Below are positions 10,830-24,700 of a DNA stretch of 64,000 nucleotides, one piece after another. Location: the NCBI RefSeq assembly GCF_037126465.1, contig NC_088207.1, positions 39,306,143-39,370,142 on the forward strand, written 5' to 3'. The DNA comes from Ornithodoros turicata (taxonomy: Eukaryota > Arthropoda > Arachnida > Ixodida > Argasidae). The number at the start of each line of letters is the position of its first letter. The stretch's first letter is position 1. The position numbers and the translations under genes were made by a program. The notes below the pieces were generated by a model. The model was not told the DNA's origin, made no database searches, and saw only the letters and a program-made list of their open reading frames with translations.

Positions 10830-11766
10830 CGAGGGGTGTTCAAGTCAAACCGGGACTTTTCATTTTTCGCAAAAGTAAAATGAACTTGCAGGCGAGAAAT
10901 TAGTTTTATTTTTCAATGTAATCTCGAGCTGCACTAATGCACTTGTCCCAGCGTTTCACGAGGGCTTGGATGCCAGCAGTGTAGAAATCCTAACCGGCGC
11001 GTAGCAGCCATGATCGGACAGCATTCTTGACCTCGTCGTCGCAGCTGAAGTGGCGGCCCTCAAGGAACGCCTTCAGTGACCCGAAGAGATGGAAATCGCT
11101 GGGGGCGAAGTCTGGACTGTAAGGGGGATGTGGGAGCAACTCCCAGCCAAGTTTCGTTAAGGTGCGTGTCGTGAGGTACGCGGTATGCGGGCGTGCATTG
11201 TACTGTAAAAGGAGGACTCCTTTGGTGATGAGGCAAGGCCGCTTCTGCTTTAGCGCCTTATGCACATCCCTGAGAACCTGGCAGTAATATGCACTATTGA
11301 TGGTGGTACCACTGGGCAGAAAATCAACATGAACAACGCCAGCCTTGTCCCAGAAAACCGTGAAAAAACGTTGGATGTTCTCAGGAACTCTGACACTGGG
11401 CTCTGAGCCGCCCCGGCCGGGATCGTCCTGCACTGATGTACGGCCGTCTCGGAACAGTTTACACCACTCAAACGCTTTGCTGCGGGTAAGTGCATCGTGG
11501 CCATACTGAGGCTGAAGTCTTCTGTGAATTTCAGATGACTTTACGCCTTCATTCACGAGAAACCTCATGACAATTCGCTGTTCGATGTGCGCGCTCACCT
11601 CGTTGTCGGCCATCTTGTCCAGCACGTGCCTTCCGTTTTGCACAAACTTTGGACCACCACGTGGTGAACGCGGAGGCCTGTCGCGTGTGAAAATGACGAA
11701 AAAGAAGTAGCGCGAGCCATTGTACACTCAGGAGACAGAGTCCCGGTTTGACTTGAACACCCCTCG
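10830..11766 (-). mobile_element. Mariner copy 2, internally deleted
   Basis: Same family as copy 1, lying 113 bp after the receptor stop codon and on the minus strand. The ends are CGAGGGGTGTTCAAGTCAAA inverted repeats with flanking TA (10828-10829, 11767-11768); length is 937 bp. One open frame (11727-10990, 245 codons) runs through the whole remnant, but codons between PENIQ and TVFWDK are missing, including the ITCDETW block. The deletion differs from that of copy 1. DNA-binding ends are intact while catalysis is lost, as is common for non-autonomous mariner derivatives. Confidence 0.93.
10990..11727 (-). pseudogene. Mariner transposase, in-frame internal deletion (copy 2)
   Basis: The longest open frame left in any of the three mariner copies. 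It keeps the amino-terminal DNA-binding half and the second and third catalytic Asp blocks (QYNARPHT here has Asp replaced by Tyr; PDFAPSDFHLF is present), but lacks the first Asp block. ATG of MADNEV is internal to the frame. Translation could give a DNA-binding but catalytically dead protein; whether it is expressed cannot be seen. Confidence 0.85.
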
Positions 11767-11768
11767 TA

Positions 11769-12704
11769 TATAGTGGAAGGGCATATTACCTGTCCCTTTG
11801 CTTTCCGTTCATTATTGCTTGCGCGGCCTGGATCCGAGAAACGTCCTACTACACCAGAACGTTCGTTAAAGAATATTTGCGAACACTACCACTACCGACC
11901 ACTATTCTGAAAGCTCACACAAAGCAGAGCAGGTCTCCTCTTTTCATCGCACCCATTCAAAAACTTCTCCACCTTACCATCGTTGGGTAACTGAAATCGT
12001 ACTGGTCTTCTTGACGGTATGCCGTGGCACGAATTAACAGTCACCGTGAGTCCTTAAATGTTGGCATGAAGTCTTCAGTTTCTTCTGATACGAACAGCAA
12101 CAATTTATGTCCTGTCCGGATTCTTTAGAGGCCGCTCTGACTGCATTCTGTCGCGGTAAACCTCCCATGCTGAGCGCTGCATTGTGTCGAGAGTTGTTGA
12201 AATCACTAGCCGGCTTCTGATAACGTTTCGACAGTTCCCATTTTAGTATTTCCAAGTTATTTCGTTCTTGAACGTTTGTGTTTTGATTCCCTGGTGGCAG
12301 TAAAATTGGGATAACGAATGCTGCCGACACCATTGGTATAGGGGTGTAAGCACTAACTCAGAGGACCCTCCTCCTGCTGCACGACTCATAGCAGAATGTA
12401 AACTGCCGTTAAAAGATTTGCAGGTCCCGAAGCCACCAAGATTGCCCACATGATTTGCCACCAAGTATTTCACATATTTAGTCGCAGATATTATGGCGAA
12501 AAACACATTCATCGGATAAATAAAATTTGTAAAAGCGCAGGATTATATACTACAATTAACGTTATATCTCAAATTTGGTCATGCCATAGTATAGTACAGT
12601 ATATTATGCAATAATCAGTAGTGGAGGTGCGGGTTGGTGACCAGTCTCATACGATTATAGGCAGCCGTCGGAGCAGCTGGTCTGTGGTTGTAGAGGTTTT
12701 CGCC
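11769..12704. other. Intergenic stretch, no gene recognised
   Basis: This lies between mariner copy 2 and the scramblase stop codon, so it is the 3' flank shared by two converging genes. Open frames here (up to 99 codons) match no family and have no splice or start logic. Confidence 0.6.
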
Positions 12705-15700
12705 TCAACGGATTGCCTTGCCAACCTCAAAGAACATGTAATCCTAGAAGCAATGGAAACAGAAAATTATGCACCAATGAAACATTATACGCAATAGGCG
12801 ACTTGCATGTATCCCAAGAGGCAGTGCGAACACGCACGGTGCACTCTGGGAGTTAGGGATCTGAGACATTACAATGTTACACATTACTCTTCCGCCGACT
12901 CCAGACTCTCCCTCCCTCTCCTTCCATTTGTACCTCCACTTTACAGCTATCGATGCAAAAAATCACTCTATCCCACGTTCCAGCTCTTGCGTCACCGGCG
13001 GCGGCGACGGCGGCGAGGCTTATGTGCTCGGCGGCGGCGCATTGCGGCATTGCTTTGCTGTCCGCGCACACAACTCTCTGCATATTCTCTGTGCTCTGTG
13101 CGGACGAGCAGAACTCTGCAGTTTTTGTTTGCTTGTTTGTTCTCTTTTATTTTCTTTTTATCTGCTTTTTTTTTTCAAGTTGATTGCACTGAAGAGATTT
13201 GCAGTTCTGCACAGGTTTACCGCATCTGCATTCTAGTTCGACTCAAATACGTCAACGTGAAAGCACCGACATCCAAACAAGGCAAGCTCGCGTGTAATCA
13301 TGCTGTGCGATGTACAACACTACAGTACAGCACAGTGGACCTCTAGTGAACATGTTAATAGTGGACTTCTGAATAGCGAACATGTGAATAGTGAACTTGC
13401 GAGTAGAGCACATGAGAAGTTTTTTGGGGGGGGCTAGGGGGGGGGGTGAGAATTTATGTTAGGAGTAGGAGAACAAGTCGGGAGACGAGTACAATTTCTC
13501 CTCTTTTTTTCCCCTTACAAACAACCAAACCACAAACAAACAGCAAATTTTTAGCATAGGAAAGAACCAACGTACAGAACAATTAAACATTTCTTATAAA
13601 TTCACGCCAAATATCAAATGTCATGTAATCGAAACTAAATTATACGAAAGAATAATCCACAGACGATATGGCTTAGCCTATAGCATGTGATATGCGAAAG
13701 AACGTATTTCCCATGCGTATTTCTCGCAGACACTCGTAAGGTGCACAACAGATGGCGGCACAAGTTTCAATACTGGAAGTTTCCGTAGTATCAGTATTTC
13801 AGTTGCGCGTACAGTGCTACTGAGCGAACGGCCACGTTTGTCGAGTGTAATCTAAGAACTTCGAGAAGTACGAGGAGGGACTTACAATGAGCATGGCGCA
13901 ACCAAGCAAGCACGCCTTCACATGGACATCCATGTCCATGGGAAAGCTTATGCCGTAGTTGTCAGCATTTGTGAAAGCCTCTTTCGCTAGCCCTGCCCAT
14001 TGCTTGCAGATTTGTCCTACCTCTTCGCCAGTCATAGTGGTTATCTGCGCAAACGAAATGTGTACGTCAGGAGAGGCTTCCGCGCAACACCGTTAAAGCG
14101 ACACAGTTTGCCAAGGAAGTTGTTGCACCACGAATAAACAGCAACGGCGTGGATACCGGATGCAATCAAATGGCATTTCTAGTAGGGGATTGTGAAGGAG
14201 ACTGTTCGGAATCCGTAGCCCTTAATGCAGCAGCGGTGGGGCTTGGACACCTACGGTCGAAACACATGAGTAGTCGAAAGGTCTCGTTATTTACACTGAT
14301 GTGTATCTACACCACAGACGCTCTCGAACAACGAGGGGCATCAGAGAAAACATAATGGAAATTACTTGGTCGATTTGGCGTGGCTAACTTATCGCACTGT
14401 CCTCGTAGAGTGGTAGTGGTAACGCTATCACGTTTCTTTAGGACGGGGTAGCGACACTTCGTTGCCCAAGCTGTGTATAGCACGTCATTCCGTGGATCAA
14501 TTCTACGCACCTTAAATCTGACTTCGCAGCAGCAAGGACAACTCATAGTGCAGCATGGTCCCAATATATGAAGCAATGGTTTGCCAGACTGGTCGCAGAC
14601 GTTGAACCAAGGGTATATGACCGACCAATTCTGGTTCACAAAGCCGATCGTCACTCCTGGTGGTGCTTGGACCTCGACTTTCTGCAAGAAATAAGACGAA
14701 AATTGAGAGTAATGTATACGTGTACGACACCAGCGCACGACAATAGAGAGTATTAGCTGAAATGTGTCTACGTCTCGTTTTGGGCTACGGTTCAGCTTAG
14801 TGCCTAGAGCGGTGCGGAGGCCAGAGCGCTTTAGCGAAACGTCTACCCCGTCCGCACCAGCGGAGATCGTGCCATCGCGGCTGAAGTGATCTTCCGGTGA
14901 ATATACACAAGAAATACGGAAAAGAACCATCATCTCCGAACATCGGCCGGCGTGTTATCCACACTAGAAAGGTGACTGTGTCGCCCCCTATGGGTGGGGG
15001 AGCTCTAAACGTAGAAATGTTACCTTCGGAAATCATTTGTCGTGTTATACCACTCTGCAGTTGAAAGGATATCAGTATTTTATGTGTGGCCCACAGTGGT
15101 AAAGTCTTTTGTCGTGTCTGGTGTACCAATTACATACGTTATGTAACGCATTCTTTGAGACATCTTGTATATCGAATGCGCTAAAAAAAAAAAGAAAAAA
15201 GAACACAGACTGCCTCAAACTGTGAAGGTCCGAATAAGTGAAACTTGGGGAAAGCACGATGCCTTACCTGAAGGCAGCAAAACCATATACAGGACGTGCA
15301 ACGCAGTGGTCGGATGAAGCGCATCACTTCACGATTACTGATGTCGAATACGTGCATCTGGAAGCACCGCGACGATCCGCAGCACTGGCGGGCTAGACAC
15401 TCGCTCTCTGAAAGGATATAATAATTACAGTCACTCGAAGCACAGGGTACCGTTGTTCTATAAAGACTTGATGTCTTAGAGGAGCGCTGAGGGCACCAAC
15501 GAGTGGGACGGCGACTAACTTGTGGAAGAACCCTTTCGCATATACTACAAATGGTCGTGCCCCAAATGAACTGCAAGAATCTCGATTGGTGTCGCAACCT
15601 CTGCCCACGGCAGGTTGAGTCTGATGATCTTAGGCTAAAGAACGAAGTCCTAGAGGCCCTTTAGCATGGCAAATATAGCCATGTCAAACGTTACTGAGCG

Positions 15701-18700
15701 GCGTGGCAGCACGAAATTAGTTACCTGAAGAGTAGCATATCGTCAGCATCGACAATGAGGAAGATAGCGCAAGCGCGTGACCTATAGCAACCTAGGCGAT
15801 CCCGTCGAATAAACCAGTTGTTGTTGTCACTCGGGCTGTTCACTTCATCCCTCTCGGGCTCCTACATATGTGGTGACCCGAACGTGGCCCCGCTCCTACA
15901 TATTTGGTGACCCGGAACACCCGCCGATGTTCGGCACGAGCCCGCCTTCTGATCAGCCTTCCGCTACCCTCCCACCTCCTGGTATGGCCAGCTCTTCCTC
16001 AGTGCCATCCGTGGCAATCGTCGCCGTGCGGCTTCCCCCTTTCTGAACCTTCAACCCGAAGATCTGGTTTTTGCAAGCGGAAGCACAATTTCAGCTGGCA
16101 GGTATTACCACTCAGGCGACGCAGTACCGGCACATTGTCGCTGTTCTGCCTCCAGACATCGCCTTGGAGGTAGGCGACATTCTATCCAGCCCACGGGCTG
16201 ACAGCCCATACGAACACCTCAGTTCGGTAAACAATTCGGCCTCTTCAACCATCCCAAATTTTGCAACAGTTTCATCGGCATGGTGCTGAGCACCCCATCC
16301 TGGAAGCCTCTCAACCCAACGACGCCCTGCGTTCAAGCAACGACCAGACCATTCGGCTGCGACTCGACTCCTTCGAACCGTCTCATCCACACGCCACGAA
16401 CTGGTCACATTTCCAAAGGCTTCTTCTGCTCGGCAAGACCACAGCTGTACTGCAGACGCCGTATTGTGAAGCACATCCCTCCGGCACACACACGCGCCTC
16501 ACAGCTTCATCAACCATCACTTCTACCCGATGTTCACAGCACCCCGGCGCTCCTTCACTGCCGGCCGCGACACTCGAGCCTCGCGTTCACCTGCCGGTCG
16601 CGGCAGTCGACGCCACGGCACGTTTCAGCCGGCGCCTCGGCATCTCATCACCGCTGCGCAGCCTCACTCCCTGGGACCCTACGAGCTCTCGCTCCCGTGC
16701 CGGTTGCGGCACCCCAGACCACGACTCCAGCGCCCTACCACGACGATGTGAACGCTCATTTCTCGCAAACATAATCTCGGCCGCTCCCGCCACACGCATC
16801 GACCTCTGCCTGCAACGTGTGCTGTGCCGGGCCATGGACATGTCCAGCAGCGCGCGTCATCCACGGTCGCTCTTGCTCTCTCCCTGCGGTGTGGACGTGG
16901 TTCATCGGTTCGTCGTTCTTCTTTCTCACCACTCCGCGTCTGAGGGGGGAGCACTGTAGCGGGCCGTGGACAACGACGATGACGACCACGCGGCTGGAGC
17001 ACCGGCTCATTTCCACTGGCGCGGCCATGGAGATTGGCCACGGTCATCGCCTCTCCGTGGCATACCATCATGGCCGGTCGGGACGCATGTAGAGGGGAGC
17101 TGACGTCAGCGTTTTGCCAGCCTCCCCTGCTGACAGTTTTCGGAAACCCCTGTTTCGCCTGCTGGCAGTCAATTACACTGGCATACCGGGCTACCAACAG
17201 AAGTCCCTTTCGCTAAATCTGGGCCTCCGGCGATCCTTTCGCTCAGTTTTTCTTGTGGCAGCCGTTAAAGACGCCATTCTTTAGGCAGGCTTCCTGCATC
17301 ACTTTCGACTGACTGTGGACGTTTAACGCCGCCTCCTGCGCGACTCTACCACGTCTCTCGCCGTTGCAGCGATACCTGCTTCTCCTCGTTTGCCGCTCTT
17401 TGGCTCGGCTCTAGCCCACCTAAAGTCTCCCTTCCCCGAGCTGCTTGACCAATTCCCTTCCCCCACACTCTCTCCGGACTGGACGCGACCCGTGCAGCAC
17501 GACGTGGTCCACTATATCCAAACCACGGGACCGCCTGTATCAGCGAAGACACGGCCGCTGCCTCCGGAGAAGCTGTGCATCGCCAAGCAAGAATTTGAGC
17601 ACATGCTCTCAATCGGTATCGCTCGCCCTTCTTCCAGTAGTTGGTCTTCAGCGCTCCATATGGTCCCCAAGAAGACGGGCGACCGGAGACCATGTGGTGA
17701 CTACCGCGCACTCTACCTAGCTACTGTGCCAGACCAATATCCTCTGCCCAGACTCCACGACTTTGCCGCTAATCTGCACGGGAAGAAGTTCTTTTCCAAG
17801 ATAGATCTAATGAAGGCATATCATCAAATCCCCGTTGCATCACAAGATATCCCTAAGACGGCTATCACCACCTCATTTGGTCTTTTTGAATTTCGTCGTA
17901 TGCCGTTTGGATTGCGGAACGCCGCTCAAACGTTTCAAAGATTTATCGACAGCGTCCTTCGCGGCCTTCATTTTACCTTTGCCTACATCAACGACATTTT
18001 GGTTGCCAACTCGTCTCTTGAAGAGCATCTCGCGCACTTGCGTCTCGTTTTCACCCGCCTGGCAGACCACGGTATTGTCATGAACATAAATGCGAGTTCG
18101 GGCAATTGTCGCTGGAATTCCTCGGCCACATGGTCTCGAGTGACGGCATCGCGCCTCTTCCCGCCAAGGTCGAAGCGATCGTGAAATACCCGGAGCCCCA
18201 ATCTTTCCGCCAGCTCAGACGTTTCCTCGGGCTCATCAATTTTTATAGACGTTTTATTCCGCACTGCGCCCACATACTACGCCCGCTGGAGGAACTCCTC
18301 CGCTGCGCCGGCCACGGTGCAAGTACTCTGCCAAGGACCGAACCAGCCCGCCAGGCTTTCCAGGGCATCAAGACCAGTCTTTCTAACGCAACACTCCTTC
18401 ACCACCCTAAGCACGGAGCCCAAACAGTCCTAATGGTCGACGCCTCATGAGTTGCAGTCGGCGCTGTTCTCCAGCAGAAAATCGATGACGTCTGGTGCCC
18501 CATAGCGTTTTACTCGAAGGCCCTCAAACCGGCAGAGGTCAAATACAGCACCTTCGGAAGAGAGCTCCTGGCAGCGTACCTGGCCGTACGCCATTTTCGT
18601 TTCTTTCTCGAAGGCAGGAAGTTCACTCTCTTAACCGACCACAAGCCCCTGACTTTTGCCTTTCGATCTGCAAGCACCCGCTACTCCCCGCGGGAAACGC

Positions 18701-21700
18701 GCCATCTAGCTTTCCTTTTGGAGTTCTGCACCAACATCGTGCATGTGAAGGGCTCAGACAATAGTCCCGCTGACGCACTCAGCCGCATCGACGCCATACA
18801 CAGCCCGACTTGTTCCTCCAAGGATATTGCTCGAGAGCAGCATGCGGACGTCGAGCTCCAAAGCCTCCGGCAGTCTTCCTCCTCTCTATGCTTTGAAGAT
18901 TTCGAAATTCCCGGTTCCTCCCTTTGTATCACGTGCGACACATCTACAGGCCGACAACGACCATTAGTGCCCTTGTCACTCAGAGGAACTGTCTTCGAGT
19001 CGTTGCACCGCCTCTCGCACCCAGGAATTCGCGCCTCACAAAAGCTCGTTGCTGAGCGTTTCGTATGGCCCAAAATGCACGCGGACATACGAGCCTGTGT
19101 TGCTTCCTGTCTTGCTTGCCAGACCACCAAAGTCTTTCGCCACACCACTGCTCCCGTAGGACGCTTCGCCCCTCCCGACGCACGTTTCGACGTGGTGCAC
19201 TTGGACATTGTCGGGCCGCTGTCACCTTGTCAAGGGTTTCGCTACCTACTGACGGCGGTTGACCGCTTCACGAGATGGCCTAAGTCACACCAATCCCTGA
19301 CGCCTCAGCGCGAACAGTCGCTTCCACCTTCCTTTCATCGTGGATCTTTCGGTCTGGTGTCCTATCTAAAATAGTCACCGACAGAGGCCGTCAATTCGAA
19401 GCGCACCTTTTCGCCGCCTTGGCGACGCTCCTGGGAACCTCTCGCAGTCGCACAACCGCCTACCACACTGCTTGCACCGGCCTTGTAGAACGGTTGCACA
19501 GGCAACTCAAGGCAGCCATCATGGCGCACGCAGACCCTTCCAACTGGGTTGACATCGTCCCCATTGTCCTCCTCGGGATCCGTTCTGCCGTCAAGCAAGA
19601 CCTCTCGTGCAGCAGTGCTGAGCTTGTATTTGGCACCACGCTTCGACTCCCGAGCGAAATCTTCCATCCGTCAGCTCAGCCCTCCACAGCCGCGCCCGAA
19701 TACATTGATCGCCTGCGCCATACCTTCGCTCAGATTCGTCCCACGGATACCCGTGTACCCTCCAACCGCCCGCATCACGTTCCCCACGAATTGGCCACGG
19801 CGTCTCACGTGTATCTTCGAACGGATGCCACGCAGAAATCCCTTCACCCTCCATATTCCGGTCCGTACCTAGTCTTGTCCCGTTCACCCAAGCATTTCAC
19901 CATCTCGGTAAACGGCCGTAAGAACACAGTCAGCATTGACCGCCTGAAGCCCGCCCACGTCGACAACGAGCGCCTCGCTCCTACTGTCTTTCCCTTGACG
20001 ACGGCTTCTCCGCCGAAGACCAAACACGTTCGTTGGTCGGACGTCTCTTCGCCGTCTCTTGAGGGGGGACTATGTAGCATATCGTCAGCATCGACAATGA
20101 GGAAGATAGCGCAAGCGCGTGACCTAGAGCAACCTAGGCGATCCCGTCGAATAAACCAGTTGTTGTTGTCACTCGGGCTGTTCACTTCATCCCTCTCGGG
20201 CTCCTACATATTTGGTGACCCGAACGTGGCCCGGCTCCTACATAAGCAAGCAGTTCGGAGAACTTTCTAACAGAAATGGATTTTTGGGACGTATTTGCTG
20301 TAATTTAAAGGTCTCTGATCATGTGCTGTAGGGGACACGGTTGTCTTCAAGCAACACTCCGTGGTTTATCGCATCTCAAACCTCCAGGTGTTGCAAGACT
20401 GTTTCTTTCGAGCAATAAACACGTGCTGCACCTGATGGTCCACCTTCAAATACAATATTGGCACAACACTTTCAAGCGCAACATAGGTAATACGGGACGG
20501 CGAAGTACTAACAGGCGATTTTAGCTAACCGTGTCCCCAACAGTACTCTATGTAGTGGCTAATAGTATAGTTACCTTCCAGAAGGCTGTAGACGAATTGA
20601 CCCATGGAGTTCTTCGCTGTGTACTTGTTGACAGTCTCGTACGGCAAAACAGGAACTGGGAAAGAATGACCCATTGTAGCGTCTGTTGCGTGGTGTGTAC
20701 GTTACCGTGCATTCTCGAAAAGTGCCCAGAATTAGTTTGAGATTTTTTTTTTTTTTTTTCTAGCAAGAATTGTAGATGTCGCACAAATATAAACGGCATT
20801 TAATTCACGCGATGATTCACAGTCTCATAGAGATTACCGTATTTACTCGCGTATTTGGCGCCATCGCATAATTTGCGCACCCCTAGTTTAGCACTAAAAA
20901 TGACAAGAAAACCAAAGATCGCGTAATTTGCGCACTCCCGTTTTCGCGCGCGGATATCTGACACGCGCGTCCCAAGCGACCGTGGCGATTGCTTTTCGCA
21001 ACTGCCTCAGTGCTACAGAAGTTATTGCGGTACCATTAAATTACGCTAGACGGTCTTTCGAACATACAATGAATTCTAGTAAATGGGAAGTTAATGTAAC
21101 AAACCAAATCACATCTATAAATGTGTCCATGGCATCCATACCACGGCTGAATGTCCTATTTGGTTCATTGCGTGTATTGGGCGTACCTGACTGGATCTCT
21201 GCATATTGTTGACAGTAGTTTCCCACAAGCACGAATACTTTGGTATTTTCTCTAATTAATTCAGATCAACTATGGAGTTCCTGTAAAGTGGCACTGCGGA
21301 CTAAAAAAATTACATCTATTTTATTTCGTATTAGGATTCGCGATGGAATGGAACGGACTTCAACAGTGACTTATCCAGACCCTCCTACATCCCCCCTGTG
21401 TACCCCCTACAGGGGATGCCCTTGCGATTTTAGCTTTAGACACATGTCGGTAATGATATGTTAAGCTGTAATGATGTAACTATATTAATGACCCCCCTCC
21501 CAGTTTTTTTCCAACGCCCCCCCATGCTTGGGATTCTGGATAAACCACTGCGAATCAGACTGCCTGTTCTCCAAATGTCCAACATTTTTGGGAAATTGCT
21601 CGAAGTCTCTGTTGCAATCGACTATGTTAGTGTGCTTAGTGCAAGAGTTGTAGTGTTGTTAGGGGCTTTGTGTCATTTTGTAATGTCCACTAGTCATGCT

Positions 21701-24700
21701 TTGACTACTAGATGGCAGTTAGCATTATGAATAAATAAATAAATAAATAAGTCAACTTTACTAAAAGACTCACTAACGCAAGTACGAACGCCGTCACTGA
21801 ACATTCCGTGCTTCCAGGAATTTTCGAAAGAACCCGCGAAACTTTATAGTTTCTGTTTCGGATTCTCCAGATCCGGATTCGGATCTCTTCGGATTTCGGA
21901 TTTCTGTTTCGGAGCAAGTAACGTCACCGGAAGCTCTTACCCAGCAAACCATCAATATCCCACATACCTCCCAAATTGGTCTCATACGTCACAGATGTGA
22001 CGCGTATCCTCATTACGTCCGCTGTATATCTACCATGAGACGTCACATATATCCCCCAGTGGATATTCTGTGGATATACTACGAATATCACTACAATGAC
22101 ATTTCTTTACATTACAATAAAGATTTCTTGTGGCAATAGCAGCGATTTTCAGCATTCTCAGAATGCGCGACAATTTCATTTTTTGGTCCCTGATTACGAT
22201 GGTCCCTGAAAAGGACGCGACCTTCGGTCCTACTTTTCTTTCTGTAGGAGGCAGCGAACAAGTGCCCGTTCGTGGAACCCAGCCATCTCCTTCCGATTTG
22301 TTTCGGTTTCAGTGTGTCTACCAACGTCATGATGACGTTTCTTTGGTAGAGGTCTATTCGAACGCTTTGCATCTTACTCCGTGTGGGCGCACAATGGCTC
22401 AGCTTCATTTCAATGGCAGCGGTTCTTACTTCCTGAATAAAATACTGTGATTGATTGAATATCACGTATTATGGCAAAAATGCCATGAAGGAACCGGAGA
22501 GAAAGCAAGAAAATGTGTGCACCTGAATGAAAAGCGAATTAAAAGTAACTTGGAACTTAACTTAACTTACTTTGGCAAAGTTACCTGAAAAAGGAACGAG
22601 TTCCTCTGAAAGTTACCACGGCGTAAAAGTACCGAGTTAAGTTACAAGTTACCAAAAAAAGGAACTTAGTTACAGTAACGAGTTCACGACCTACTTAATA
22701 AGAGAGCGACCAGGTCACTTTCCCAAATCCCTATGGAGCGGCTGTCCGCGGAACCTCCTCGCAATTTCCTCCTCTCACAGGTGAAACGCCCGCTTGGCGC
22801 GCTGCCCACATTCCCTAAAACAGGGGGACTCCGCATTGGGACATGTGACGAGACGGTGTTCGTATTGACTCGTGTACATCTTTTCGACGTCCATATTGAT
22901 TTGTAGTGTACAACATCGACTCCTGTGCTCGTTTTGTCGGGGTATACTTTACATAGACGCCGTTTATTTTGTTTTCTCGTGCGATGACATATTGGTACAC
23001 AGTACAGGGTACATCATTTGATACCACGCCGTCCTTGAAAAGCAAGTTCCCCCATACCTGGGAGAACTTGGGAGGTACCCGGATTCGAGTCCCGGAGCTG
23101 TATGTGCAGTGTGGATTTTTTCGTGGGTTTTCATCAGACACTTTTAGACATATCTCCGCACAATTCCCTTGAAGTTGCCCCAGGACGCGTTTTCCTCCAG
23201 GGCTTTAGTCGTGACGTTGCCCACATCTGTGAGGCAGATAACAGTGAAACCTTTCACCACCCCCACCCCCATATCGCTGTAAAAAACCAATCAACTCATT
23301 GGCGATCCAGCAGTGGAGACAATCATGCTCTGGCACGTGGAAGTGCGCGCAGGGACTGAAACCGAGGCGAAACCGAAGACGACTTGGAACCCAAATTTCT
23401 TCCATATCCACATCTGCAATCCACCATTCGCAACTAACCAAAGCCGCAACCTGAACCGAATTATGTGATTTCGGTTACCGGTTCATAAGAATATGCTCAC
23501 GCGTGAACACGATCAGCTTGGGATGCGATATATATTTCTTTACAACTCTGATTAGTGGCGTTGAACGTGCTTCTGCGACATCCACGCAGCCAGCAGATAC
23601 ATCCTACAGAAAACCGAAAAAGTACCGGTTCAACTGCTTGGTTACCGGTAACCACAAGCATTAAAACGGCGAGCCTCCTACCTGTAACCGCTTTCAGAGT
23701 TCTGACACTGAACCGTAATCAAACCGATATCCGCTTCGGTTCCAGTCCTTCAGTGATAGACTAAGTCCCGGTTTCACCATCACCAATTAGCATTTGAACC
23801 GAGAACAACGGTGTCTTAACTTGAATTTAACACTTAACTATGCTACACTAAAGGAAGTTACTGTCACTGGAATATTCATCAGATCACGCAACGCTGGATC
23901 TTAGTCCAAAGTTAACCACTGTTGGTAAAAAAGGGCCATAGGTTAAGAGCAGTTCCTGCTGCTCTTCCTGTGGCGATACGCTCCTGTATGCCGTTATTTA
24001 TATTTAAGATTAATTTAAAGTTGGTGCCATCACGCACTGAACAAGTGCGTCTGTATGTACACACTCGGTATCTCCAAAGTGAATTGTTGTAGGAAATCTC
24101 TTCTACATGCTCAAAAAGAAAAGGAAGAAATGTTAGTAATATGTTAAGGGGCAAAGTAAAAGTGACCGCAGCTGAATTGCAAGGTTTTGGAGAAATATCT
24201 CAGATGGATGACAGCACACTTTTTCGCTTTTCACGCGAGGAAGCATCTTGCCTTGCAAAAAGGCACTACGGAATAAACTATGCTCATGAGAACTGAGGTC
24301 TTCGTGGCGGTTTGGTGCGTAAAGACTACGATATGTTTGGCAAAAAAAAAAAAAAGAAGGCACAAATATCTGACGCGGATGCGAAGAAGTCCGTAGAAAG
24401 CTACCGCATAAGCACTACAACCCCCATTGAAGTAGGGAATGTCGGCAGCGCCACCAATGCTCCTGCGGCAAACATGTGAAACAAAAAAGCCGGCGCTGGA
24501 AGGGGGGTCAAGTGAACTGGTCGTTCTCTTATTAAGTAGGTCGTGAACGAGTTACTTGTAACGAGTTACCTCGAACTCTGCGTATCGCACCATAGTCAAT
24601 AAACAAAGGAAAAAAAAACGTATTTTACTTTTTCCACGGGAATTCGCCATCACCATCGACATTCTGCAACCGCCGTTTCATCAAACAGGCGAGGCGTGTC

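Larger units (their letters stand above)
15733..20242 (+). mobile_element. Ty3/gypsy LTR retrotransposon, decayed
   Basis: About 4.5 kb, sense on the plus strand, inside the scramblase intron between exons 5 and 6 and opposite to that gene. LTRs of roughly 168-170 bp lie at 15733-15900 and 20073-20242 and contain an AATAAA. They differ at about three positions. A primer-binding-site-like TTGGTGACCCGGAAC follows the left LTR, and the purine tract GAGGGGGGACTA precedes the right one. The order is gag, RT, RNase H, integrase. The gag stop at 16046, several frameshifts and a changed RT active site make it inactive. No clear target duplication was found. Confidence 0.92.

Noticed and set aside
12807..13346. 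179-codon frame with Arg-rich and Phe-rich parts
   Set aside because: Low-complexity translation of GGCGGC and T runs, in scramblase intron 8 and antisense to it.
13817..13885. Read-through of scramblase exon 8 ([10 protein letters not shown]...)
   Set aside because: A consensus donor GTAAG lies at 13885-13881, and the family ending DYMFFE is found in the exon at 12743.
16261..16959. 232-codon frame in the gypsy element
   Set aside because: Shifted reading of degraded gag/pol sequence; no domain match and no continuity with either side.
22112..22465. Opposing 106- and 117-codon frames
   Set aside because: Mirror frames on both strands of a non-coding stretch; no domain signature.
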